A stretch of 64,000 nucleotides of DNA from Astrothelium macrocarpum (GCA_021030915.1 JAGEMR010000003.1:62001-126000); one strand, 5' to 3'. Counted from the first letter of the stretch, positions 24,294 through 35,984 are shown. Translations and numbers: made by a program. The notes: a model not told the origin generated them from the letters alone.

Positions 24294-26054
24294 ATGGCTT
24301 CTTTCAGAATCATCGCCACTTTAGTGCTGTTGTACATTTGTCGACTCATGTTTAACCTGACGAGGAATGTAATCCACGCACGAGCTGTTGGGCTGCCGGT
24401 TGTGTTTGTACCAATCGATCAAACCAGCGTGCTTTGGAGGCTATTATCTCCTTCTTACAGAAAAACTCTGCAGCAGTTTCTCCCTGACAAATTCTGGCAG
24501 CGTTTTACTCTCACAATCTTTGGCTGGGAGTTCCACGAGAAGTTGCGGCCGTTCAACCAGTTCACAACCCAGGGCAGATCGTACCTACTCGTGGGATTAG
24601 GCAAGCTTGAGTTTTGGACAGCCGATACTAAGGCAGCTCAGGATATCTTGTCTCGCGTTCGTGACTTCGAAGTACCACGGGATTTTGAGTATGCTCTTGG
24701 CCAATTCGGACCTAACATCTTGACCACAAATGGAGACAAGTGGGCGAGACACCGAAGAATAATCACGCACGTGATTGACGAGCGCATATCCAAGACGGTT
24801 TTTGATGATTCTATTCGTCAGGCTCACGGCCTGCTGAATGAAGTGTTGTCACGTTCTGAAAGCAAGTCCGGCTCGACGGAAACGTTACAGCTGTTTGATA
24901 TGTTGCAGAAGATTTCCATCAACGTACTCCTTGGCGCTGGTATGGGTACAAAGATCCCTTGGAGGGATGAAGAAAGCCATAAACAGGAACCGGGCTACAA
25001 GATGACGCACGTCGAATCTCTTACGACTGCTGTAAATAATATAGTGGGCGTTGGGATACTCCCTACCAGCGTTCTCACCCTTTGGCCGTCGTGGCTACCG
25101 GGATATCGCAAGATGGCAGATGCTGGTTGTGCCAAGCTCGAAGTACATAGGCGCTGCAAATCAGTCATCGATCAAGAGCGGGTCCGCAGAGCGGCCGGCG
25201 AAAGATTGGGATCGACAGCGAACAATATCGTGAGCAAGTTTCTACAAGCATCAAAGGATGGCAACACTTCCGATCAGGTTTTGTCGGAGGGAGAGGTGAT
25301 TAGCAACCACTTCATCTTGACAGCTGCGGGGTTCGCATCAACTGCAAGTACGCTGGCATATGGCATAGTGCTCCTGGCTAGATATCCTCAATGGCAGGAG
25401 TGGCTTCTCGAAGAAGTCGATCGTCTTACGCCTGCCAACGGTCCGGACTCGATGGAGTACACAACGACTTTTCCCCAAGCGACCCGCGTTATGGCTTTCA
25501 TGTTGGAAACGGTCAGGTTGTATCCCCCGGCACCCCATGTGCACCGGGAAACTACATCCTCTCAGAGCCTTCAGACATCGATGGGTACCATTCGAATACC
25601 CGCTGGCACTGGGATATATATCGACTCAGTGGCGCTTCATCTCCTTCCACCCTGGAGGGATATCAATCGTCGGTCAGATCCACCGTTCTATGAGCCTGAG
25701 CCCAATGTTGCTGATGAATATGCATTTCGCCCATCACGATGGATCAACCCGCCAGACGCAACCCAAACACTTTTTTCCCCGCCAAAAGGGACATATGCGC
25801 CATGGTCAATGGGGCGGCGGATCTGTCCGGGACAGAAAATGGCCCAAGTCGAATTCACGGCGGTCATGCTAACGTTATTAGGTGGACATCGCATCGAAGC
25901 GGCGCCACTGGATGGAGAAGGACAAAGAGAAGTTGAGAAGAGATTGGACGCACGGTTACTTGATAGTCAGTGGGGCACGGTTCTGCAAATGAATGGCATA
26001 TTCAATCCCAAACAGAACGAGGGGTTGTGCATGAGGATCTCGGCGCGTAGGTAG
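24294..26054 (+). CDS. cytochrome P450 monooxygenase
   Basis: A single exon of 586 residues. An N-terminal membrane anchor (about residues 3-20) is followed by the P450 fold. The K-helix ExxR is ETVR (about 409-412), and the heme-binding loop is WSMGRRICPG with the axial Cys (about 508). The I-helix reads AAGFASTAST near residue 344, where most fungal P450s have A-G-x-(E/D)-T; the acidic residue is replaced by Ala. The first position of the heme loop is Trp instead of Phe, which is tolerated. The gene is next to the PKS and dehydrogenase and is a likely oxidative tailoring enzyme of the endoplasmic reticulum. The CYP family was not assigned. Confidence 0.93.
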   Translation: MASFRIIATLVLLYICRLMFNLTRNVIHARAVGLPVVFVPIDQTSVLWRLLSPSYRKTLQQFLPDKFWQRFTLTIFGWEFHEKLRPFNQFTTQGRSYLLVGLGKLEFWTADTKAAQDILSRVRDFEVPRDFEYALGQFGPNILTTNGDKWARHRRIITHVIDERISKTVFDDSIRQAHGLLNEVLSRSESKSGSTETLQLFDMLQKISINVLLGAGMGTKIPWRDEESHKQEPGYKMTHVESLTTAVNNIVGVGILPTSVLTLWPSWLPGYRKMADAGCAKLEVHRRCKSVIDQERVRRAAGERLGSTANNIVSKFLQASKDGNTSDQVLSEGEVISNHFILTAAGFASTASTLAYGIVLLARYPQWQEWLLEEVDRLTPANGPDSMEYTTTFPQATRVMAFMLETVRLYPPAPHVHRETTSSQSLQTSMGTIRIPAGTGIYIDSVALHLLPPWRDINRRSDPPFYEPEPNVADEYAFRPSRWINPPDATQTLFSPPKGTYAPWSMGRRICPGQKMAQVEFTAVMLTLLGGHRIEAAPLDGEGQREVEKRLDARLLDSQWGTVLQMNGIFNPKQNEGLCMRISARR

Positions 26055-26865
26055 TAGAGTGAGGAGGTGCTTCCAGCTGCGTAGCAAAGTCATTGCGTGA
26101 TACAGCCACTACGAAAAGCCGTACCACGACGCTATTGCTTTAGTTCGACATCTCCTTTCAACAAGGAATAGGACACATTCCTACCCGAAGGTGTGTGTAA
26201 GGTAACCATTTAAGCTGATTTCAGGCCAAAAATCTGATACTCATATTGTAGTGGCTGAACTTCACAGCAAAAATCTTTGTTTCCTGAGACGTATGCTCAT
26301 TTTGTTGACTGTAGTCGGAAGCCGGAGCGAGGTCGTAGTCTAACAAGGGGCAAAGAAAAATCACCTGAATATCGAAAAATAATTATGACCAGCTACATGA
26401 ATTTAAACCTTGACTAATTGAAAAATAGATTAATTTGAAATATTTAGATCAATATTAAGTGTGAAATATCATTTTCAATTAACATAATTTCATAATTTTA
26501 ATTCTAAAAAGGGAAGAAAAACTCACAATATATTAAAACCATAATTTTGGTCTTTTTTTTTAAGGCCCAAGAATAGCAGTGTAATAACGGTAGTTGGAGT
26601 ACTCACAATTCTCGTATAATCCCAGTACTATAACCTTGCTCTGCAAAAGTGGAGCAGTGTGTGCCGCCTGCGCCCTGCTTGGTGAAATAGGAGATGACGC
26701 GTATGCAAGACGCGGGTCCCTAGCTCTCAGCTACAAAAAGTCGCTTGTTGATTCCTCTAGAGCTGCCGTCTTGCATTCTCCAAACATTCAAACAAATGAT
26801 TTCGAACGTCACCGCTATCACCTTCCGCCCGTCGCGCGTCATCTCGTATTTGAGACTATCCTAAG
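26055..26865. other. intergenic with an A+T-rich island
   Basis: About 26370-26580 is strongly A+T-rich with no frame and resembles transposon debris after RIP. The rest holds the presumed promoter of the RTA1-like gene. Confidence 0.5.
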
Positions 26866-28250
26866 ATGGAAAATGGACAACCCAGTAAAAATGAAATTCT
26901 TCCTCGCATCGTGCCTACTAATTTATCCTAGTTCTTTACAGCCTTTACGTCTACGCTCCTAACAAGGGTGCACCCATCTTCTTCACCATCGTGTATGCCG
27001 CCTCGGCAGTCGGCCATATCTGGCAATGTTTGTGAGTGCTTCGTTATCCTCGCTATACCAAAATCATTTTCGACATTCTGATACCCTCCACCAGTCACTT
27101 CAAAAGCTGGCAGCTGATCGGACTGCATCCGCTCTGTGCAGTGCTATTTACCGCTGGCTATGCTCTGCGCGAAGTCGGAGCCTTCAACTATCTGTACAAC
27201 AACACGAATTTGATCATTTTCATTCTCAGCCAGGTCTTTATTTATATTTGCCCGTGAGTGACGCATCTGAAAGAGACGATGCACTTCAATGTCGACTGAT
27301 CCCAATCACTATGCAGCCCGCTTCTTGAACTCGCCAACTACCACATTCTTGGTAGGATCCTCTACTATGTCCCGTACTTCGCACCTCTTCCTCCCGGCAG
27401 GATATTGTCCTTTTTTGGTGGTCTCTGTGCGCTTGTCGAGGCCCTGAATGCTGTGGGTGTAGCCTTGGCCTCCCAACGGTCAACTACGCAAAACCAACAA
27501 AGCCTAGGAAGCCACGTAACAGTGGCTGCGCTTTCGCTGCAGTTTGCCGTCATTGTCATCTTCGTCTTGATCGCAGCCATCTTTCATAGGCGGTGCATCA
27601 GAGCCAATATTCACGTCCGCGCGGTCTCGACTCCACTAATCGTGCTGTACGCGAGCATGACGCTGATCTTCATACGCTGCATCTATCGTCTGGTGGAACA
27701 TACAGGTAACACTGCAGTGCAGATTGCTGACCTCCAAGCACTAAGGTCCCTGAGTCCCGTTTTGCGATACGAGTGGTTCTTCTATGTCTTCGAATCGACC
27801 CTCATGCTGATTAACTCGGTCATATGGAATGTATGGAATCCGGGCCGCTATCTACCCAGGGACTACCATGTCTATTTAGCTCAGGATGGCCGCACCGAAA
27901 TTGTCGGAGAAGATGATTCGGATGACTGGCCATTGCTGGCCAAGGCCGGATACATATTAACGTTTGGTCTGCTTTTCGGCAGGAAAAGGCAGTTTCAACC
28001 GAATCGCGGTACTCAAGCGGCAGGACAAGATGGTTCAGATCACCGGCCATTTCGATCGAATAGCAGTACTGAAGTCGTAGGGCAAGGTAACTCAGATGAT
28101 TGGTCGCTTCTAGCGAGAGTCGGATGCGTATTAAGTTTTGGCCTGTTTTTCCGCGGGAAGAAGCAGGCTCGACAGCCGGAGATGCTCGATGATTGCTCCG
28201 ATCCCGTTGCCGCTGCTTTAGCTCGCCCGAACCGCCAAAACCAGAACTAG
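26866..28250 (+). CDS. RTA1-like seven-helix membrane protein
   Basis: Exons 26866-26884, 26932-27031, 27095-27253 and 27317-28250 give 403 residues. The first exon is 19 nt and opens MENGQP; the join yields ILYSLYVYAPNKGAPIFFTIVY. About seven hydrophobic helices follow. The RTA1 family signatures are RCIYRLVE, LRYEWFFYVFE and NVWNPGRYLPRDYHVYL. Members are fungal plasma-membrane or vacuolar proteins linked to lipid translocation and resistance to toxic compounds such as 7-aminocholesterol. Next to a PKS it could serve self-protection or export; that is inference. The cytoplasmic tail has an internal repeat: a TEIVGEDDSDDWPLLAK unit, a decayed unit and a TEVVGQGNSDDWSLLAR unit. Confidence 0.92.
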
Positions 28251-28678
28251 AGCAACAGCGCCTAAATTCTGTACAAATCTTATTCAAAGCTATCATGAAA
28301 TAGAAAATGGGTGTTTGCATCTGTATATCTTTTTTTCCTACAGAACAGAAAAATTGGTGTGCAGGATCAAATATCTATCACCTTTCGGAACCTGTCTCCC
28401 GCGCAACCTGTCTCCCTACGCCTACGAAACCATGCCTTGGCAGCAGGGATGCCCCTCTAGCTGTGTCCCAATAGTCCTCTGTACTTTTTAGACTCAGACA
28501 CAGACTCAGATAGCTCCATAGACATCAATAAGAAACACCTTCTCACCAAACCTCAACTCCGCTCCAGAACCTTCTACAAAAATTGCCAACACAGAGGAAT
28601 AGTCAACGCTAGGCCACCGCTATCTTGAATTGCGGTACACTGGTTTTGGCTATGTTCTTTCATCTCTCAGAGATGCTA
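28251..28678. other. intergenic, no gene seen
   Basis: Between the convergent ends of the RTA1-like gene and the hypothetical gene on the minus strand; no conserved features. Confidence 0.5.
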
Positions 28679-30032
28679 TCAAACAAATCTACACGACTCA
28701 TTAGATTTGGTCCTCAAATGACTGTACGGGTAATTACCTGTTTCGAAAGATTTGATATTGTTCTTGATCATAATAGTTGCAGCGCAGAGACAACTTTCTG
28801 CACATGGACCATATGGTCTCGAAGCTTTTCTTTGCCTGCGGACTCCTGTCACCTTTCTGGGAACATTATTCGGGTTAATAACCCTCGCATCGTATAGACA
28901 TTGACACTGCCCACACTGGTCTTTAAATCCGCCCCTATGGTCAATAACTTGCCAGATCGAGCTATGATGATGTGGCAAACTAGTGTGTCTGTGCTCTCTC
29001 TTGAAGCGTTTTCTTATATCCAGCCATTCAGTTTCGGAAGGTCTGAATTCTTTGTCAGAATCAACCTTGCAAAAAGCATACAAGACCTCTTTCAGATCCG
29101 TATGGGCTTTTGTCAAAGCTTTTTGAACTGTCTCTCCACACACTCGTACATCACGCGTGGTTTGCACAAGTTTGACAAACCAGTGTCCTTGTAAACCATT
29201 GTGAGGCCAAACTGGTGCAGAGATCCCAAGATGCTTTGAGTTCTCATCAAAACATACAGTTGATGGTACCAGAGGAGCAGGACCTTCGTTCGTATCTGTC
29301 CAAGTGCTCCATTGCCCAAGGAATTTTAGAAAAGCCCGGAAATTGTCTTCGACACTGTGGGAGCGCTCCATGTGGTATCTCTCCCACACAACTCGCACTA
29401 GTAGTAGAACAACCTCATACGGCACTAGGCAGACCCATTGATTCTCTACATCTTGCAGCTGTTTCCTTATATCATCTAATAAGCTGTCAGATCCTTTTTG
29501 AAACAGAGAAGCCAGGAAGCTTACCAGGCAAAATAGGATTCGGCAGTTTTTCCAATTCTCTTTTGATTAAAGAAAGCTTTTGCTCTATATCCGGGCTTAC
29601 TTTCCCTATTTTGGCTTGATGTTTGAGAATTTCTTCCTGCTCAACCTTCACTTCTATCCGCTGAAGAATACCTTGGAGTTTGTGCAAAAACTGATTTACA
29701 ACCTTCTTCTGAAGCCAGACCAACAAATCAGCTTCCGATCTTAACAAGCCCGGAAATATCGAGCTGAAAGGTGGTAATGCAGATAAAGCTGGACCGAGAA
29801 ATCTTAATAATGACCTTCTGATTAGGCCAGACCAAGATTTAGACTGAATGTACTCAACAGCCTTTACTGTATCTGAAACATTCTTGGAAATTTGGTCAAG
29901 GCAAGATTCGATTTCGCATAGGGCGCCGGATATTCGTTTGGGACGTTCACTTTCTGAGAATTTGGCAAGCCACTTGTCGTGAGACAGGCCCTTTAAATCG
30001 TTAACAAAAAATACTATTGGGCGCTCCCACAT
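28679..30032 (-). CDS. hypothetical protein, unrecognised
   Basis: Two exons (30032-29525 and 29493-28679) join in phase to about 440 residues. I do not recognise the family. The N-terminal half is helical with a hydrophobic stretch (LRFLGPALSALPPFSSIFPGLL) and a coiled-coil-like region (residues 110-160, rich in E, K, Q and I). The C-terminal third is basic and contains a Cys cluster (CGQCQC). The separating segment is only 31 nt (GTAAGC...AAAAAG), below the usual fungal intron size, so it may instead be a frameshift in a decaying gene. An AG at about 30042 just before the ATG suggests that further exons may lie upstream, perhaps in the gene at 31277-30345. Confidence 0.5.
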
Positions 30033-30242
30033 CCTGGTATTCGCCTAGAGACAAGTCACTAGCATATTAAGAAGTGCTCGAAAGTACGATGGGCAATAGA
30101 TGTGTTTGTATTAGAACCATTTCACTAATCAAATGTCGGTACACTGTTGCCATCACCCAGGTCTAGCATATCGCGGCAGCTGAACGGTCGCATAGACCCG
30201 AATGTTGGATATTCGCTTAGGTATGTGTGTCTAACACTTTTG

Positions 30243-30282
30243 TGTGAGTATGCGTGTGTGTATGCGCATGTGCGTGTGTAGC
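30243..30282. repeat. GT-rich simple repeat
   Basis: An imperfect GT/GCGT dinucleotide-type tract of about 40 bases in non-coding sequence between the two hypothetical genes. Confidence 0.7.
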
Positions 30283-30344
30283 GGATCCTCACAGGCGCCC
30301 GTACAACTATCCAGTTGCACTTCCACCTCACATATCCACACTTA

Positions 30345-31277
30345 TTAAGCAAGGATAAATTTATCATCCCTAATGTCTTCAAGATCAAAGGTCCCCAGTG
30401 AACTATCTCGGATCCGAGCAAATGCTATATCCTCCAGAAAGCCATTCAATGTTGATTTCCGTAAGCTGTGAGGGTCGGATTCCTCTATTTCAACCTGCTC
30501 ATTACAACTCAATTCCCAGTAATCTGGTGGTTCATATTCTTTTCGAGGTATAGCAACAATCCAAAGGCCAAAATTTTTCGAGGCTCCCGACTCGTGCACA
30601 ATGACAAAGGGTGTAGTAGACCAGTTCTCTTGTTTCCGTTTTCCGAATAATGAACTCAACCAATGCTGGGATTTTGGTATCGGCCTTGTCATTAGTTGGC
30701 CAAGTTCAAAGAACCTCGATAGAACCTTGTGATAATGGGCTGTGGAAGGAGTAGAATCCGTAGAGTGGGGTGGCAGTAATTCTGATCCAGGAGGAGGTAT
30801 TCCATCATGAAGAAACATTGAATCTGTAGATAATATGCTTGAATATGTCGGTTGGACAGGGGAATCTGGTGGAGGTGATGATATCGAGGCTGCAGGTTGA
30901 TAGGGAACAGCGGTTGGGATAGCTAAGGGGGTAGAGCTAGCTCTTTCTACTGCAGTCTGAGGCGATATTGTAGTATTGAAGGGCTTTGACGGGTCAACCT
31001 GAATATGGAGGGACATCGTGTTCGAAAATTCGGTTAACTCATAGTTTAGCGATTCCGGGAGGTTACGATCGCTGTTCAGGAGCATTGCAGTATATGCTGG
31101 ACGGCCGAGCCCATACTCGTATTTGTCTTTTGAGCCAAGGTAAGTGATGTTACGTCCCCCTTCCCACAAACAGTCGAATTGAAACCTGATCATATCTGTC
31201 TCTGATGTATTGTTGGTGATGCCGTTTAGTTTAGCCTTGAGGTTGGAGAAACGATTCGTACGCCAAAAGGTATCCAT
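30345..31277 (-). CDS. hypothetical protein, unrecognised
   Basis: An open frame of 310 residues from ATG at 31277 (MDTFWRTNRFSNLK). A folded N-terminal region with the phrase CLWEGGRNITYLGSKDKYEY is followed by a Pro/Ser/Thr-rich linker (about 120-200) and a second compact region (about 205-310) that is acidic at its end. I know no function for it. It is on the same strand as the next gene, about 310 bases upstream of it, and could be the first exon of a larger gene. There is no signal peptide or membrane helix. Confidence 0.5.
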   Translation of the reverse strand: MDTFWRTNRFSNLKAKLNGITNNTSETDMIRFQFDCLWEGGRNITYLGSKDKYEYGLGRPAYTAMLLNSDRNLPESLNYELTEFSNTMSLHIQVDPSKPFNTTISPQTAVERASSTPLAIPTAVPYQPAASISSPPPDSPVQPTYSSILSTDSMFLHDGIPPPGSELLPPHSTDSTPSTAHYHKVLSRFFELGQLMTRPIPKSQHWLSSLFGKRKQENWSTTPFVIVHESGASKNFGLWIVAIPRKEYEPPDYWELSCNEQVEIEESDPHSLRKSTLNGFLEDIAFARIRDSSLGTFDLEDIRDDKFILA

Positions 31278-33592
31278 GGTATCTGAGGATGCAAGACAAG
31301 TTATCTGAGTATACTTGATGTGCAAGCAGGGCAACTTTCGGGGAGAAAGCGGCGTGGAAGCAAGGGGCGCGAGAAAGGAAGTCTGGGCGCGCGCTAAGTT
31401 AGAACTTGAAATGTATCCTTAGATAGGATCCAAGTTAACAAAAGCTTTTAAGCCTTTCTCCTGAATTGCCAGAGTGCTCTGTTCGATCATGAAGACTCAA
31501 AGTGGCTGCTCTGCGAGTGTGAGGTCCATTCGTGATTGGGCCCTGGGTCGTGGAGAGGCTGTTAGAGTCATGTTGGGCTATTCGCCCAGAAAGGGTCTTC
31601 CCACTGCCACTCCCACTTACACACTGAGAACGACTCCATACTCAGATCCAGGTCTCGTTGTGCTGGATGCAAACCTTTATCAAGCGCCTAGAGTCCAATT
31701 GCCAGCGTACTAGGTAACAGGTTGACAGGGCGATTGGAACAGTGTAAGCGCCGTGTCTCATATCTACACTTACGTTTGCTCCGTCAAGAGATGTTGTACA
31801 TTGTTACAGACCACAGTATATAGTAACAATTCGACTGTAGATGAGCAAGTCGTATTCTGTTGAACTTTTCACTCTTTATCTTATCCATGTATCTTCTGAT
31901 TGACTCAAGAAGTACCTTTACATAGTGAGTTTCCATTGTCGCTCACCTAAGAGTTATGCTAATCTTTAAGCATGATCAGAATACGTCCATGGTCGAACTA
32001 GTCACGATTAGGGGGTCTAATATACCGAGACTATACTTTGAGAAATGCTTGAGTGTCCATCACCAGTTCGCAGCAAATAAAGAAAGCGGTGGGACGTATC
32101 TGCTTCTATTCTGCACACTTGTCAGGAAATATCGAACGCGCTTCCAGACATGTAGGGATCATCAATTGACTGAGATGGGATAAGCGGTATCAGAAGAAGT
32201 CATGAAGGTTGGTGAAGAGAGAGCAAGGACATTTACGATTATGAAAATACACATTCCAATCTTCATCTTGAAATCTAAAATCGTGAACGGTCCAGGAGGA
32301 TAATCTTTGGACGAAAAGAACGACTGAAAAAAATTTACAAAATTCAACACTTACAAGAAAAGACTTACTCCTATCACTTCCACAACCACTATCTAAGACT
32401 TTGGTATGATAGGCCTGTATTTAGTTAGACAAAGGTAAGATGGGAAGATAAGATGAAAGACTTGTTAAAATGCTGATCTTTATATGAAAGCTTTCTTCTG
32501 TATGGGCCGGTCTCCTCTACGTCTCCTTTTATACAAGCATGATTTCAAAATTGTCATACTTTCCACGCGGGGTCTATAAGGTTAAATAAAGTCACTGCAG
32601 TCCATAGTCTGATCATACCGCCTTACAGCTTCAGGAGTCTGGATCGGAAATAATGAATTTTCTCGATATCTTACCCTTCCTCTCCAAGTCATGGGATGCT
32701 TCAAACCACAGCACCAGATCACGACCATGGCAAAAGTTTTAAAGACGCAAAATGCTATGGCTCTTGGGCTCTGATTTCTCTTTCCCTCCTCGGATCCCTC
32801 TTGTCTGTCTTAATTTCTATGTGCGTGCCATTCAGTTGCCCTACTGAGCTGGTTCTTAAACGCACTCAAACGGCCTGGAAATTGTTCTCGTTCGTGTGCC
32901 TTACCGAAGGATTGAATCCAGCCCAGGGCTTATTCGTGCGGGTCCATCTCTTATGACTAGGAATAAGCGGTATCGTTCAGCGTGGATATGACGCCGGTGT
33001 AGTGGCGCCTCGAAGAGGACGTCTTCGAAGATCGGACGTACGATAGACAAGGGGGACCGCTGCTCATGCTAAGCTGATCAGTTCGACCTGAGAGCATTCG
33101 CAAGGGTCTTGACAGTTCTATAGAAGAATCCATTTTAGAACCAAGCCCATGTTGCATTAGCAGTCATCACCTAGTTAATCTATCTTCTTAGCAGCGGCGA
33201 CCGGCTGTTGGCCGGCAGCCCGCGTCCACGGCCCGGAATTTTCAACACTATGACTTTCGCATCGAATACCTCCATCAATATCATCAATATGAAGGCTAAT
33301 AAGAGGGTAATGGCTGAAGCAGATGTCGCAGACTCTCCTAATTGCACTGAGATGGCGAAATGATACAATGTCGATCGTTGGACGTTGTCGCCGCGCCACC
33401 AAAACGTTACGTCAAGCAAGACCGGTGCATACCGGAACCGGCTTGCTAAGCTCTCAAAAAGCCAAGAAAATAAACCCTGCGTATATATCAAAGAGTACAC
33501 TATACGAAACATATATCTCCAATAAAGTTATACTTAGAACCTATCCGAAGGGGGTCGAAATTGACCGAGATAGGATTCCTCAAAGAGCCAAT
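31278..33592. other. long gene-free stretch
   Basis: More than 2 kb with only short frames on both strands, none conserved to my eye. Candidates at 31474-31713 and 32696-32956 lack domains and were not accepted. Confidence 0.45.
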
Positions 33593-33624
33593 CTTGGCCC
33601 AAATTCCCCAGCACAACGATTATG

Positions 33625-33776
33625 GGACTGGATCCCTTATGCAATTAGATTCCCTACAAGACTAAATTCCTTGCGGGATTAGACCCCCTACGAGACTGGC
33701 TCCCCTCGAGAATTAAATACCCAACTGGATTACATCCCCTATGAGATTGGATCTCCTACAGGACTGGATTCCCTGA
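33625..33776. repeat. degenerate tandem repeat, about 17-18 bp unit
   Basis: About eight diverged copies of a unit close to GACTGGATTCCCTACGA. Examples are GACTGGATCCCTTATG, GATTGGATCTCCTACAG and GACTGGATTCCCTGAG. It lies just left of the Fot1-like element and is not coding. Confidence 0.65.
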
Positions 33777-33821
33777 GTAAGATCAGATAAGATAGACGAG
33801 CCGTAAACTTTCCCAATCTGT

Positions 33822-33864
33822 AGGAGTGCTCCGCACGAGGTGCACGGTCGCACGAGATGCACAC
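33822..33864 (+). repeat. left terminal inverted repeat of the Fot1-like element
   Basis: Reverse complement of 35944-35986. The central 36 or so bases, including CCGCACGAGGTGCACGGTCG, are identical, and the base at 33828 differs. Confidence 0.85.
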
Positions 33865-35984
33865 TCAATATTTCCCACACCACCAAATTTCAAACAGCTA
33901 CATCTTTATCAAAATGGGATCAATTGAGGCAGCAATTGCTGCGGCGGATACGGAAGAACATCCTAATTACATCCAGATAGCCAGAATTCATAAAATCAGC
34001 CGTTCGATATTATCGCGCCGCCATAGAAGCCGCACCCAGAAAATTCAGGAGGCATATTTAGATCATTTAGAATTCCTCATCAAATCTCAAAAAATAGTTT
34101 TAATTTCATATATAAATAAATTATGTCTTCGTGGAATCCCTTTTACGAATCGAATGGTCAAAAATTTTATTTCCAATATAATCAAAAAAGAATCAAAAAA
34201 GGATTAAATAACGTATTTTATAAAACGTAATAAATTTATCTTGAATTCAGTCTTTTTAATAATATTTAATTTTATTTAAAAACGAATAAATAATTATACA
34301 CAATTTCAATTTTATTTTCAATTAATTTATAATTTTAATTTATTTTATTTATTTATTAATTTTATGATAAATTATTTTCAAAATTAAATAATATAATATA
34401 TTGTTCAAAAATATTTATAATATGAATAAAAAAAATTTTATTATGGGTCAATTAACGAAATTATATCATATTTTCATTAAAAATATTTATGAATATAATA
34501 TTTTAAAAGGAACTGGTATAAAAGGCTCCCGAATATAAATTATAATTTTAATTTTAATTTTTATAGAAAACGAATTATTACCGCCGTCAATTATTTTTAA
34601 TATTAAATCTGACGCTATTCAAGAAATCTGATTTCGAAATTTTAATCTAATTATTTATAATATCAATTTTATAATCTCATTTAATGATTGGACGAATAAC
34701 GAATTCGGATTTATATAAATTCGAGACGTTTTTAAAAAAAATATCAAAAAAAAAATATATCACGGACGTGATTATAAATTTTTCATTATTAACGGCCACG
34801 GCAGTCATATAATCACGAAATTTCTGAATTTTTACAATTTTCATCGAATTTTCATAATTATATTTCTTTTTTATTCAATTTATAAATTTCAATCATTAAA
34901 TATGAATTTATTTAATTCTTTGACGATTTATTATTCATAAAAACTGAATTAATAATTCAATAAAATAGGAGATTTTCTTAATCTTATAAAAAGCGATTTT
35001 TTTAATCTATTTTGGATTATTTATTAATAGACTTTTATTATCAAAAATATTATTAACGATTGACGTAAAATAAATCTCTATTCATTTGACCCGTCAATAA
35101 TATTCGAAATGGTCTCAATTTAATCAAATGAGAATTCTAATCGATTTTCTAATTCAGATTCTATGATTTATATATCAAATATAATATGGCGTCAATTTCG
35201 GAGATAATATATTATCAAAATTGATGATTATTATTAATATCAATTAGATAAATTTAAAATTAAATTTATGAAATTTGAAACGAGAATTATAATTCTTGAA
35301 TAAAAAAATCAAAATTTTAAAAAAACAATCAAAATTAAATAAAAAAGAATTAAACGATACAAATTTTTATAGAAATTATCTGAATATAATGATATTATTT
35401 TTTATAATTTTAAGAAGATATAAATAATTCATGAGAAAAAAAAACGAAAAAAATAAAAAACAAATTAAAAAAAACAATAAAAAGAAGAATAAAAGATTTA
35501 AAAAATAACTGATAAATAATTGAAATTTGAATTCAAAATTCAATAATAATAAAAACGTAAAAAAATTCAGAAAATTAGACAAATTCAGAAAAAGACGGAA
35601 ATTCAATAGAAAAAGAAGATTCAATAACAACGAATTATCAAAAAATAATTCTGAAATAAAATCCAACATCAAAAAAAAAATAGATAAAAATAATTTATAT
35701 AATAAAAACGGCCTTAAATTGATGAGATAAAAATATAATATAAAAATAGTGAGGCCGAAATTAGTTCTAATTCAGATCAATCTCAACACCAAAAACGACC
35801 CCCCAAATGGCTTTTAGAATAATTTAAATTAGTCAAAAATTTCGAATTATTATCACGAAACATTCATATTAATTTTATCTATTTATCTATTTACGTTGTT
35901 AAGATAATTGGGTTCGAAGCCAAATAAGGGACAACCAAATTGGGTGTGCATCTCGTGCGACCGTGCACCTCGTGCGGAGGACTC
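33823..35984 (+). mobile_element. complete, RIP-degraded Fot1/pogo-type DNA transposon
   Basis: The element is 2162 bp, bounded by TA dinucleotides at 33821-33822 and 35985-35986, the target duplication of the Tc1/mariner/pogo superfamily. Its ends are inverted repeats of about 43 bp (33822-33864 against 35944-35986) with very few mismatches. The interior from 34210 to 35940 is extremely A+T-rich. The start still encodes the helix-turn-helix region of a Fot1-type transposase. Farther in, diverged pieces of the DDE domain are readable. The contrast between well-kept ends and a ruined middle fits mutation by RIP, which favours C-to-T changes at CpA. Confidence 0.85.
33914..35730 (+). pseudogene. 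Fot1-type transposase, inactivated
   Basis: An intact opening of 98 codons (33914-34207) reads MGSIEAAIAAADTEEHPNY, then SRSILSRRHRSRT, the CENP-B/psq-like DNA-binding region of Fot1 and pogo transposases. Beyond it all frames are closed by many stops, but islands resemble the DDE superfamily: an INGHGSHI-like piece near 34790, followed by a stretch similar to the LPPHSTHxLQPLD region, and a Lys/Arg-rich tail at 35527-35730. The protein cannot be made. I have not reconstructed it. Confidence 0.8.

Noticed and set aside
31474..31713. Plus-strand frame of 79 codons
   Set aside because: No domain, no intron signals and no conserved neighbours.
33625..33776. Possible CRISPR-like array
   Set aside because: The repeat units are contiguous, degenerate and without spacers, and the genome is eukaryotic.
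35376..35672. Leu/Phe-rich minus-strand frame resembling a membrane protein
   Set aside because: It is the antisense of the Lys/Asn-rich tail of the mutated transposase in A+T-rich DNA.
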